From the NCBI RefSeq assembly GCF_006912135.1, contig NZ_VIRS01000017.1, positions 124,001 to 188,000 of the forward strand: a stretch of DNA of 64,000 bases. Direction: 5' to 3'. The position numbers were made by a program, and so were the translations under genes. The stretch is from Cryptosporangium phraense. Lineage in GTDB: Bacteria; Actinomycetota; Actinomycetes; Mycobacteriales; Cryptosporangiaceae. Positions 42,747 through 50,500 of this stretch are shown here, piece by piece (the first letter of the stretch is position 1; each line of letters starts with the position of its first letter). Under the pieces are notes generated by a model. It was not told the origin of the DNA, did not search any database, and saw only the letters and a program-made list of their open reading frames with translations.

Positions 42747-43061
42747 TCAGCCCTTGTTCTCGATGGTCGGGTAGATGTGCTCGAAGCTCAGGACCTTCCC
42801 GAACCCGAACGCGATGATGTAGGTGATACCCAGCAACGCGATGAGTACCACCAGCGCGAAGCAGAGGATCCCGACGATCCGGCCGGCCGGGTGCGCGGCC
42901 GGAGCCGCGGTGCCGTCGGCGTGGACCTCGGCCTCGCCACCGGTGCCCCAGGCCATCGCCCGGATGCCGAACGCGAACAGCGTCGGCAGCCCGGCCCCCA
43001 GGATCAGGCCGATGAGCAGGACCTTCCAGGCCGCCTGGAGCGCAAGTGAAACGTTGTGCAT
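42747..43061 (-). CDS. small membrane protein of the pitA cluster (Rv0544c-like)
   Basis: 104 residues with two transmembrane helices: about 12-36 (VLLIGLILGAGLPTLFAFGI) and about 62-88 (RIVGILCFALVVLIALLGIT), joined by an acidic, Ala/Pro-rich loop. Gene order with pitA and DUF3349 matches the mycobacterial Rv0545c-Rv0544c-Rv0543c set, so the equivalence is by synteny and architecture. It may be an accessory subunit of the phosphate transporter. Confidence 0.8.
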   Translation of the reverse strand: MHNVSLALQAAWKVLLIGLILGAGLPTLFAFGIRAMAWGTGGEAEVHADGTAAPAAHPAGRIVGILCFALVVLIALLGITYIIAFGFGKVLSFEHIYPTIENKG

Positions 43062-43080
43062 GGGGGTTCGTCTCCCGGGA

Positions 43081-44331
43081 TCAGACGGACGCGGGGGTGC
43101 GGTCGGTGGTGGTGGGCTGGCCCTCTTCCCACTCCTCGTTCACGTTGCCGGCGTGGACCGGCTTGAGCCGCGAGCGGATGTACATGAACACGGCCGCGGC
43201 CAGGAGAAGGAGGAAGACCACGATCGCGCCGACCAGGCCGCCACCGAGGATGTCGCCGATGTACCACATCACCGCGCCGACGACCGCGGCGCTGGGCAGC
43301 GTGATCACCCAGGCGGCGACCATGCGGCCGGCCACCCGCCAGCGGACCGCGGCACCGCGCTTGCCGATGCCGGTGCCGAGGATCGACCCGGTGGCGACGT
43401 GCGTGGTCGAGAGCGCGAAGCCCAGGTGGCTGGAGACCAGGATGACCGCGGCCGAGGCGCCCTCGGCGGCCATGCCCTGCGGCGGGGCGATCTCGACCAG
43501 GCCCTTGCCGAGCGTGCGGATGATCCGCCAGCCGCCGAGGTAGGTGCCGGACGCGATCGCGAGCGCACAGGCGGCCTTGACCCAGAACGGGATGTTCTCG
43601 GTGTCGGTCCAGTGCCCGGACGCGATCAGCGCGAGCGTGATGACACCCATCGTCTTCTGGGCGTCGTTGGTGCCGTGGGCCAGCGAGACCAGCGAGGCCG
43701 AGCCGATCTGGCCCCAGCGGAAGCCGGTGTCGGTGTACCGCGCGGCGACGCCCTTGACGATCGCGTAGATCAGCCAGGTGCCGACCGCGGCGATGATGCA
43801 GGCGATGACGGGGGACAGCAGGGCAGGCAGGACGACCTTGCCGACCACGCCGTCGAGCTTGCTGCCGTCGCCGTTCCAGTTGACGCCGCTCCAGCCGAGG
43901 CCGGCGATCGTCGCGCCGATCAGGCCGCCGAACAGGGCGTGCGAGGAGCTCGACGGGAGGCCGAGCAGCCAGGTGGCGAGGTTCCAGATGATGCCGCCGG
44001 CGAGGCCGGCGAGCACGATGATGAGGAGCGCTTGCCCGCCGTCGGCGGTCAGTGCTTCCTTCGGCGTGCCGTCGTGATTTTGAATCTTGACCACGGCGTT
44101 GGTGACCGTCAGCGCAACTTCGACGGACAGGAACGCACCGATCAGGTTCAAGATCCCCGACAGCGCGACTGCAGTCTTGGGCTGCAGTGCCCCGGTGGCG
44201 ATGGACGTGGCCATCGCGTTTGCGGTGTCGTGAAAACCGTTCGTGAAGTCGAACCCTAACGCGACGATCACGACCAGCACGAGGACTACCGATGCAGCTG
44301 TCACGCGATCCAGATTGCGCGCGCCAACCAT
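43081..44331 (-). CDS. pitA: low-affinity inorganic phosphate transporter PitA
   Basis: 416 residues. The PiT signature GFDFTNGFHDTANAMATSIA is near 25-44 and its second copy SLVSLAHGTNDAQKTMGVIT near 205-224; GLPSSSSHALFGGLIGATIA and STTHVATGSILGTGIG complete the inverted repeat. It imports phosphate, usually as a metal-phosphate complex with a proton. It is the first gene of the three-gene cluster. A PHO-box-like direct repeat lies 37 bp upstream, suggesting PhoP control. Confidence 0.94.
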   Translation of the reverse strand: MVGARNLDRVTAASVVLVLVVIVALGFDFTNGFHDTANAMATSIATGALQPKTAVALSGILNLIGAFLSVEVALTVTNAVVKIQNHDGTPKEALTADGGQALLIIVLAGLAGGIIWNLATWLLGLPSSSSHALFGGLIGATIAGLGWSGVNWNGDGSKLDGVVGKVVLPALLSPVIACIIAAVGTWLIYAIVKGVAARYTDTGFRWGQIGSASLVSLAHGTNDAQKTMGVITLALIASGHWTDTENIPFWVKAACALAIASGTYLGGWRIIRTLGKGLVEIAPPQGMAAEGASAAVILVSSHLGFALSTTHVATGSILGTGIGKRGAAVRWRVAGRMVAAWVITLPSAAVVGAVMWYIGDILGGGLVGAIVVFLLLLAAAVFMYIRSRLKPVHAGNVNEEWEEGQPTTTDRTPASV

Positions 44332-44367
44332 CAGCCATCTAGGGCCGGACGTCTGAGTCCGACCAAT

Positions 44368-44389
44368 GTTCGCCTTCGGTTCACCTTCG
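44368..44389 (+). promoter_or_regulatory. PHO-box-like direct repeat upstream of pitA
   Basis: Two adjacent 11-nt units, GTTCGCCTTCG and GTTCACCTTCG, match the PhoP direct repeat unit known from Streptomyces (GTTCACC plus 4 nt). It reads away from pitA, so it may act by repression. The rest of the 44332-44598 gap holds only a small TTCCGC/GCGGAA hairpin near 44400. Confidence 0.6.
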
Positions 44390-44598
44390 TCCGGGAACTT
44401 CCGCGGACGCTGCGGAAACGACTGTTTGCCCGCGGGCGACCAGGGTTGAAACGTGGTGTTCCCTGGGCCTTCTTGCGCGCATCAGTGTGCTGACGGACAC
44501 GCCGTGCCGCTGCGCGCCGGGCAGTCCACGTTCACTGCCCGGCCATCTCGCGTTCCACTTCGGACCTCCTGGCCGGGGCGCCGCGCCGCTCGGATGAA

Positions 44599-46248
44599 TC
44601 AGCGGGGAGCCGGGGCTTCGCGGCCCTCGGTGAGGGTGGCGTCCTCGACGCCGACTCCGCCCGCCAGTTCGGCCAGCGGCGTCGCCTCCTCCGGGTCCCG
44701 GTCCGCCTTGGCCAGGTCGACGGTCGTCCGCAACTCGACCTTCGGCAGCGCGATCGCGGCGAGCACTCCCACGACGCCGATCACCGCGGCGATCAGGAAG
44801 ATGTGACCGGTGGCGTCGCCGTAGGCGGCCCGGACGATCTCCTGGAACGCGGGCGGCAGCGCCTTGAGGTCCAGCGTGCTGGTGTCCCCACCGGCCGCGG
44901 AAGCGGGCACCCCGGCCGCGGCCAGCTTGGCGGTGATGTCGGTGGTCACCTTCGAAGCCAGCACCGCGCCCAGCACCGAGACGCCGATCGTGCCGCCGAG
45001 CGACCGGAAGAACGTGATCGCCCCGCTGGCCGCGCCCAGGTCCGACAGCGCCACCGTGTTCTGGACGACCAGCACCAGGTTCTGCATCGACATGCCGACG
45101 CCGGTGCCGACCAGGAACATCCCGACGCCGACGATCACCAGGTTGGTCCGGTGGTCGATCGTCCCCAGGATCGCGAACCCGGCCACCAGCACGACCGTGC
45201 CCGCGATGATGTACGGCTTGATCTTGCCGGTCGCGGTGATCAGCCGTCCGGCGATCGTCGACGAGAGCAGGACGCCGGCCATCATCGGGATCGTCAGCAG
45301 GCCGGCCTCGGTGGGGGAGTACCCGCGGCCGATCTGGAAGTACTGACCGAGGAAGACCGCGCCACCGAACATCGCCATGCCGACCGCCAGGCTGGCGACG
45401 ATGGCCAGCGCCGGCGTCCGCTGGACGATCACCCGCAGCGGCACGACGGGTTCGCGCACCCGGCTCTCCACCCAGGTCGCGAACGCCAGCACGGCCAGAC
45501 CCGCGAGAACCATCACCGCGGTCGGCCACGACAGCCAGTCGAACGACGAGCCGACGAACGTCACCCAGATCAGCAGGATGCTCACGCCGCCGGCGATCAG
45601 GAACGCCCCGGCGTAGTCGATCGACACGTCCGCGCGCTTCACGACCGCGAGGTTCAGCGTCCGCTGCAGGACGGCGAGCGCGACGATCGCGATCGGGACG
45701 CCGATGAAGAAGCACCAGCGCCAGCCGAGCCAGTCCGTGTCGACGATCAGGCCGCCGAGCAGCGGGCCGCCGACCGTCGCCAGCGCCATCACCGCGCCGA
45801 GGTAGCCGTTGTAGCGGCCGCGCTCGCGCGGCGGGATCATCGCCGCCATCACGACCTGCACCAGCGCCTGCAGACCGCCCATGCCCAGGCCCTGGAACGC
45901 GCGCGCGGCGATCAGCTCAGCGGCGTTCTGCGCGAAACCGCAGATGATCGAGCCGATCACGAAGATCGTGATCGCGATCTGGACCAGCAGCTTCTTGCTG
46001 AACAGGTCGGCGAGCTTGCCCCAGATCGGCGTGGTCGCGGTCGCCGCGAGCAGCGACGCGGTCACCACCCACGTGTACTGCGACTGGCTGCCGTTCAGCG
46101 CGCCGATGATCGTCGGCAGTGCGGTCGAGACCACGGTCGCGCTGGTCATCGCGACGAACAGCACCAGCAGGAGGCCGGAGAGGGCCTCCAGGATCTGCCG
46201 GTGGGTCATCGCCTGGTTCTGCGGGGGTGAAGCGGTCGGCGCGGTCAT
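44599..46248 (-). CDS. MFS transporter, DHA2 (EmrB/QacA-like) family, 14 helices
   Basis: 549 residues. LLVLFVAMTSATVVSTALPT starts the first helix, WVVTASLLAATATTPIWGKL and ADLFSKKLLVQ hold motif A, and GLGMGGLQALVQVVMAAMIP with PPRERGRYNGYLGAVMALAT follows, as in EmrB. A cytoplasmic tail after the last helix is hydrophilic. It probably exports a drug or toxic metabolite. ATG 46248 follows GGAGGA by 9 nt; an upstream in-frame start at 46299 seems unlikely. It is divergent from a TetR gene that probably represses it. Confidence 0.92.
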   Translation of the reverse strand: MTAPTASPPQNQAMTHRQILEALSGLLLVLFVAMTSATVVSTALPTIIGALNGSQSQYTWVVTASLLAATATTPIWGKLADLFSKKLLVQIAITIFVIGSIICGFAQNAAELIAARAFQGLGMGGLQALVQVVMAAMIPPRERGRYNGYLGAVMALATVGGPLLGGLIVDTDWLGWRWCFFIGVPIAIVALAVLQRTLNLAVVKRADVSIDYAGAFLIAGGVSILLIWVTFVGSSFDWLSWPTAVMVLAGLAVLAFATWVESRVREPVVPLRVIVQRTPALAIVASLAVGMAMFGGAVFLGQYFQIGRGYSPTEAGLLTIPMMAGVLLSSTIAGRLITATGKIKPYIIAGTVVLVAGFAILGTIDHRTNLVIVGVGMFLVGTGVGMSMQNLVLVVQNTVALSDLGAASGAITFFRSLGGTIGVSVLGAVLASKVTTDITAKLAAAGVPASAAGGDTSTLDLKALPPAFQEIVRAAYGDATGHIFLIAAVIGVVGVLAAIALPKVELRTTVDLAKADRDPEEATPLAELAGGVGVEDATLTEGREAPAPR

Positions 46249-46354
46249 CGGCGCGCGTCCTCCAGAATCTGGGCCCTTGCTTGACTGATGCAACCGCACG
46301 ATACCTTCTCAACGGGAAAACTTGCACGCTGGGCAAGATCGCCGGAACGCGCGC

Positions 46355-46360
46355 TAAGCT
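46355..46360 (+). promoter_or_regulatory. -10 box (TAAGCT) of the TetR gene
   Basis: TAAGCT lies 7 nt before GTG 46368. Just upstream CTTGC-N7-GCAAG (about 46320-46336) is a small inverted repeat that may be the operator. Confidence 0.4.
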
Positions 46361-46367
46361 CACCGGC

Positions 46368-46964
46368 GTGGACGCCCCGGAAGGACTCCGCGAGCGGAAG
46401 AAGGCCGCCGCGCGACTCGCGCTGCACGAGGCGGCCGTGCGGCTGGCCCTCGAGCACGGGCTCGACCACGTCACGACCGAGGCGATCGCCGACGCCGCCG
46501 ACCTGTCCCGCCGGACGTTCTCGAACTACTTCGCCAGCAAGGAGGACGCGATCCTCGACGGCGACGTCGTCCGGCTGCAGGACTGGCTGGCGGCGCTGCG
46601 CGACCGGCCGCCGTCCGAGCCGCCCTGGCGCGCGCTGCGCGCGAGCCTCAACTCACTCACCGATCGCTGGCTCGACCCCGACCTGGCCCGGGTCACCGCG
46701 ATGCGCGCGCTGCGTCAGCACCCGTCGTTGCTGGCTCGCCAGTCGGCGATCTACGGCGCGTTCGAACGCGACGCGGCCGGCGTGCTGCTGGCCCGGTCCG
46801 GTGCGCACGCTCCGGACGACCGGCGGGCGGCCCGGGTGCAGGCGGCCGCGTTCCTGAGCGGGCTCCGCGTCGCGATGAATCTCTGGGTCGAGGAACCGGA
46901 CGTCCACCACCTGATGCCCACGCTCGACCAGGTCCTCGACCAGCTCGGCCGCGGGTTCGAGTGA
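46368..46964 (+). CDS. TetR family regulator of the MFS exporter
   Basis: 198 residues. RERKKAAARLALHEAAVRLA, LEHGLDHVTTEAIADAADLS and RRTFSNYFASKEDAI form the helix-turn-helix of the FrrA/AcrR type. The C-terminal domain (WRALRASLNSLTDRWLDPDL and onward) is the TetR_C_17 type often linked to DHA2 pumps. GTG 46368 is preferred because of the -10 box 7 nt upstream. It is divergent from the MFS gene and probably its repressor. A hairpin terminator follows. Confidence 0.9.
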   Translation: MDAPEGLRERKKAAARLALHEAAVRLALEHGLDHVTTEAIADAADLSRRTFSNYFASKEDAILDGDVVRLQDWLAALRDRPPSEPPWRALRASLNSLTDRWLDPDLARVTAMRALRQHPSLLARQSAIYGAFERDAAGVLLARSGAHAPDDRRAARVQAAAFLSGLRVAMNLWVEEPDVHHLMPTLDQVLDQLGRGFE

Positions 46965-46972
46965 CCGATCGG

Positions 46973-47000
46973 CCCGGCCGGGGCGCACGCCCCGGCCGGG
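46973..47000. terminator. bidirectional terminator hairpin
   Basis: CCCGGCCGGGGC (46973-46984) and GCCCCGGCCGGG (46989-47000) form a perfect 12-bp stem around a 4-nt loop, between the convergent TetR gene and the CU044_5270-type gene at 47007. Confidence 0.7.
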
Positions 47001-47006
47001 AACCGG

Positions 47007-48461
47007 TCACCGAACCGGCGTGAAACCGGTCGCGGTGCGGGTGAACCGCTGCGGCGCGGCGCCGGGTGACGTCTCCACCTGGAGCTGATTCGCCTTCAGG
47101 TCGACCTTCGGACCGGGCCCGCTGCCGACCAGCTCGACGAGCGCTGCCGGACCGGGAAACACGTCGGGCTGCCCCAGGAACGCGACGATCGCGTAGGTGA
47201 GCTGATCCGTCCGGCCCGGCTCGGTCGGCCGGATCCGGATGACGACCACCGCCGACTCCGGCATCGCGGAGTCCGCCGGCACGTGGACGACCGGGAACGC
47301 CCGCGTATCGACCTCGAACTGCAGCGGCCACTGGTCGTCCTTGGGCAGCTGGGCGACGCCGTTGACGAAGTGCGCGATCGGCCCGCCTCCGCCCGGGCGC
47401 CCGGCCGTGATCACCGGCCGCTTGCTGACGTCCAGCGGCAACTCCCAGTCCCCGTTCGCGAAGTCGACGTCCCGGATCGACGACGGCGCCGGAACCACCG
47501 CGGACTTCGCCGGTGCCGGCAGCGCGGCGAGCGGCACGACGGCCGGATCGAACGACGCCGCCGGCACGTCGCCCGGCTTCGCGGACGCCCCGAAAGCGAG
47601 GAACGTGCTCTCCACCGTCCCGGTCTTCACCGCCATCACCGCGCCGCTCTCCGGGTTGACCAGGATCCGGTCGGTGACCCCGCCGACCGTGAACCCGATG
47701 CCGGGCGAGTGCCGTCCCCGCCCGTCCACGCCGTCCCGGACGAGATACGCGCCGGGAATCCGGGTCGCGACGTCGTACACCCACCCGCGGATCACCGGAC
47801 TGGCCTGACCACCCAGCTTCAGCATCTGCGCGACCGCGGCCGACATCCGGAACGTGCCGTGTCCGTCGCGGTCGGCCTTCTCCAGTGCGGCCAGCAGGTC
47901 CTCGGGGCGCAACGTGCGGGCGGCCAGATCGAGCAGCTGGTAGTTCGGCCGTTCGATCATGGCCTGGAACACCGTCGTCTTCGGTGTGCCGGCGGGCAGG
48001 TCCACGTACGGGCGGAGGTCTCCGCTGCCGGTGCGGCCGAAGCTCTGCTTCTGACCGTTCGCCGAGTACCAGGACTCGCGGGTCGAGCCGCCGGAGGCCT
48101 CCCGGACGTAGATGAAGTCGTCCGGCCGGTAGCCGGGCAGCTGCCAGTCCCGGCCCTCCCGGTTCGAGGCCGCGGCCAGCAGGCTGCGCAGCTCGGCCAG
48201 CGACTTCGGGCCCGACCCGGCGGGTGTCACCGAGTTCGTCTCCCGGCCGAGGAACAGGCTCACTCCGGCGGTCAGGGCGACGACCAGCACCAGGGCGGCG
48301 GCAGTCAGCAGCGGGACGGCCCAGCCGCTGTTCCGGAACGTGCGGCGCGTCGTCAGCTGCGAGAGCAGCGCGTCCCGAGGTACCCCGGGCTCACGGTCGG
48401 CCGGTGCGGCCGGCAGCAGGGCCGCGACCTCGGCGATCTCGGCGTGTTCGGTGGTGTTCAT
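47007..48461 (-). CDS. CU044_5270-type membrane-anchored protein, third copy
   Basis: 484 residues. A cytoplasmic N-terminal segment (about 50 residues, MNTTEHAEIAEVAALLPAAP) precedes one transmembrane helix (about 51-72, AVPLLTAAALVLVVALTAGV) and a long extracytoplasmic region with DDFIYVREASGG, ESWYSANGQ and a Val/Pro-rich second half. The pattern of short cytoplasmic tail, helix and WY.ng motifs fits the CU044_5270 family encoded beside ECF sigma genes, presumably as anti-sigma or signal-sensing partner. The ATG overlaps the sigma stop by 4 bp. It is longer than copy two and similar to copy one. Confidence 0.72.
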   Translation of the reverse strand: MNTTEHAEIAEVAALLPAAPADREPGVPRDALLSQLTTRRTFRNSGWAVPLLTAAALVLVVALTAGVSLFLGRETNSVTPAGSGPKSLAELRSLLAAASNREGRDWQLPGYRPDDFIYVREASGGSTRESWYSANGQKQSFGRTGSGDLRPYVDLPAGTPKTTVFQAMIERPNYQLLDLAARTLRPEDLLAALEKADRDGHGTFRMSAAVAQMLKLGGQASPVIRGWVYDVATRIPGAYLVRDGVDGRGRHSPGIGFTVGGVTDRILVNPESGAVMAVKTGTVESTFLAFGASAKPGDVPAASFDPAVVPLAALPAPAKSAVVPAPSSIRDVDFANGDWELPLDVSKRPVITAGRPGGGGPIAHFVNGVAQLPKDDQWPLQFEVDTRAFPVVHVPADSAMPESAVVVIRIRPTEPGRTDQLTYAIVAFLGQPDVFPGPAALVELVGSGPGPKVDLKANQLQVETSPGAAPQRFTRTATGFTPVR

Positions 48462-49012
48462 CGGGCCTCCTGCCGGGCCGGCGCAACGGTGTCGCGGAGA
48501 TGGGCGCGCGCCCGGGACAGCCTCGAGCGCACGGTGCCGATCGGGATGCCGAGCGCTTCGGCGGTGGCGGCGTAGTCGAGCCCGGCGTAGACGCAGAGCG
48601 CGACGACCTCCCGCTCGGGCCGGCGCAGGGTCTCGAGCGCGGCCCGGACCGCGCGCCACTGGTCGAGGTCGTCGAGGTGCCCGACGAGCGCCTCGGCGAA
48701 GTCGGGCTCGGCCGGAACCCGCGGCAACCGGGCCAGCGCCGCCGCGTGGCGACGCCGGGCCCGGGCGGTGTTCCGCACGACGTTCGTCGCGATGCCGAGC
48801 AGCCAGGGCAGCAGCGTGCCGCCCTCGGCGTCGATGCGTTCCCGGCACCGCCAGGCCTCGAGGAACGTCAGCGAGACCGCGTCCTCGGCACCGGTCCAGT
48901 CACCGAGTAATCGGTAGGCGTGGTTGTAGACGGGGCGTGCGGCCGAGTCGAACAGCTCGCCGAAGGCGGCCGAGTCCCCGGCCCGCACGCGTTCCCGCAG
49001 AGTGGTCGTCAC
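48458..49012 (-). CDS. ECF sigma factor, copy B
   Basis: 184 residues. MTTTLRERVRAGDSAAFGEL, YNHAYRLLGDWTGAEDAVSL and TFLEAWRCRERIDAEGG form region 2; ETLRRPEREVVALCVYAGLD and TAEALGIPIGTVRSRLSRAR form region 4. It closely resembles the sigma factor at 49910-50500 through the whole length. The start GTGACGACCAC lies 9 nt after CTGTGGACAG, the same context as the CU044_5270-type gene at 52014. The partner gene follows with a 4-bp overlap. Confidence 0.92.
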   Translation of the reverse strand: MTTTLRERVRAGDSAAFGELFDSAARPVYNHAYRLLGDWTGAEDAVSLTFLEAWRCRERIDAEGGTLLPWLLGIATNVVRNTARARRRHAAALARLPRVPAEPDFAEALVGHLDDLDQWRAVRAALETLRRPEREVVALCVYAGLDYAATAEALGIPIGTVRSRLSRARAHLRDTVAPARQEAR

Positions 49013-49021
49013 GCCCTACTT

Positions 49022-49031
49022 CTGTCCACAG
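49022..49031 (-). promoter_or_regulatory. motif CTGTGGACAG before sigma copy B
   Basis: On the minus strand CTGTGGACAG is followed by 9 nt and the GTG start. The same decamer with the same spacing lies before the gene at 52014, so it may be a promoter or operator shared by these modules. Confidence 0.45.
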
Positions 49032-49049
49032 CCCGGGCACAGTTCCGAC

Positions 49050-49913
49050 TTATTTTGCCGGTGGCACTCCGGCGTACGGAACCAGGGCGGTGGAGACGAT
49101 CGCCGGCCCCGGTGGGCCGCCCGACGCCCCGTCCGATTCGGCGAGCAGCGACCCGTCGTCCGGATCGATGAGGATCACCTGCCGACCCAGGGTCAGCGCC
49201 GTGCCGGGCCGGCCGACGGCGTCGGAGACGCCGGTCCGGACGGTCACGCCCGGCACCCGCAGGGCCGCGCGGTAGAGCCAGGTGCGGACCGCCGGTGACG
49301 CCAGACCGCCGTTGCGCAGCATCAGCCGGACCTTGGCGAAGATCGCGTCGTTCCCGGACGCGGTTCGGCGGAGCTCGGCGTAGAGCGCCTCGTCGCCGTT
49401 CCCGCGCAGGCCCTGCGCACCCGACATGTACGTGTAGGTCGGGTACTTCACCGCGCTGACCACGTTCTGCGGTGCCCCCGCTTTCCACTGCGTGAGCAGC
49501 GGATCGGTGGTGCGCAGGCCCTTCGCGTCGAGGATCGCGCCCCGGCTCCCGCCGCCCTCGTTGACCCAGATCTCGGTCGTCCCGGCCGGGTCGGTGCCCG
49601 GTGTCGTCCGGGTCTGCACGTAGACGAAGTCGCTCGGGTTGAACCCCAGTTCCCGCGGCTTCACGGTCCGGTCGACGACGTCGAGCCGGGCGCGCAGGTC
49701 CTGGATCGGCTTCGCGTCGGCGACCGGCGCGGGCGGGTCCGACCGCAGGCCGGCGCCGGCCAGCGCGGCGATCGCGACGGTCGCGGCCACCGCCCCGGCG
49801 GCCAGCGCGGGCACCAGGAACCGGCGACGCCGCGCTACCGGCTCGGTGCGCGTGATCTCGGCCAGCAGGGCCGCCCGCCGCTGGTCGGCGTCGGGGAGCG
49901 GACAGTCGATCAC
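49050..49913 (-). CDS. CU044_5270-type membrane-anchored protein, second copy
   Basis: 287 residues. A cytoplasmic tail with CPLPDADQRRAALLAEITRT, then one transmembrane helix (about 37-57, FLVPALAAGAVAATVAIAAL), then an extracytoplasmic part with LGFNPSDFVYVQTRT, TEIWVNEGGG and TYTYMSGAQGLRG. It is shorter than the other two copies and lacks their C-terminal half. The GTG start overlaps the upstream sigma stop by 4 bp. Like the others it is probably the partner of that sigma factor. Confidence 0.72.
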   Translation of the reverse strand: MIDCPLPDADQRRAALLAEITRTEPVARRRRFLVPALAAGAVAATVAIAALAGAGLRSDPPAPVADAKPIQDLRARLDVVDRTVKPRELGFNPSDFVYVQTRTTPGTDPAGTTEIWVNEGGGSRGAILDAKGLRTTDPLLTQWKAGAPQNVVSAVKYPTYTYMSGAQGLRGNGDEALYAELRRTASGNDAIFAKVRLMLRNGGLASPAVRTWLYRAALRVPGVTVRTGVSDAVGRPGTALTLGRQVILIDPDDGSLLAESDGASGGPPGPAIVSTALVPYAGVPPAK

Positions 49914-50500
49914 CACGCCTCCTCGTGCGCGGCGACCGGGGGAACGGCCACGTCCCGGAGCCGGGCCCGGGCCCGGGACAGCCGCGACCGGACCGTGCCG
50001 ACCGGGATGTCCAGCGCCTCGGCCGTGGCGACGTAGTCCAGCTCGGCGTAGACGCAGAGCGCGAACACCTCGCGCTCGGGGCGGCGCAGCGCGCTCAGCG
50101 CCTGCTGGGCGGCCCGGGCCGAGTTCAGCACGTCGATCTTGTCGGCGACCTCGTCGGCGAAGTCGGGCTCGTCGCGCGGCTGGGGTAACCGGTCGAGTGC
50201 GGCCGCGTGCCGCCGCCGGGCCCGAGCGAGGTTGCGGGCCACGTTCGTCGCGATGCCGAGCAGCCACGGCACCAGCGGCCCGCCCTCCGGCTGCACCCGG
50301 TTCCGGCCCCGCCAGGCCTCGAGGAACGTCAGCGAGACCGTGTCCTCGGCCGCCGACCAGTCGCCGAGCAGCCGGTAGGCGTGGTTGTAGACGCGTCGGG
50401 CCCCGACGTCGAAGAGCTCGCCGAACGCGGCGGGGTCCCCGGCTCGGACGCGGTGGCGCAAGGATGTCGTCACAGGTGAAGTCCTATCGGGGGTATTCAC
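49910..50500 (-). CDS. ECF sigma factor, copy A
   Basis: 196 residues. TTSLRHRVRAGDPAAFGELF, YNHAYRLLGDWSAAEDTVSL and TFLEAWRGRNRVQPEGG are region 2; SALRRPEREVFALCVYAELD and TAEALDIPVGTVRSRLSRAR are region 4. GTG 50500 overlaps the upstream gene by 4 bp, but the internal GTG at 50473 aligns with the start of copy B (VTTSLRHRVRAGD against VTTTLRERVRAGD) and may be the original start. It is coupled to the CU044_5270-type gene at 49913. Confidence 0.9.
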   Translation of the reverse strand: MNTPDRTSPVTTSLRHRVRAGDPAAFGELFDVGARRVYNHAYRLLGDWSAAEDTVSLTFLEAWRGRNRVQPEGGPLVPWLLGIATNVARNLARARRRHAAALDRLPQPRDEPDFADEVADKIDVLNSARAAQQALSALRRPEREVFALCVYAELDYVATAEALDIPVGTVRSRLSRARARLRDVAVPPVAAHEEAW

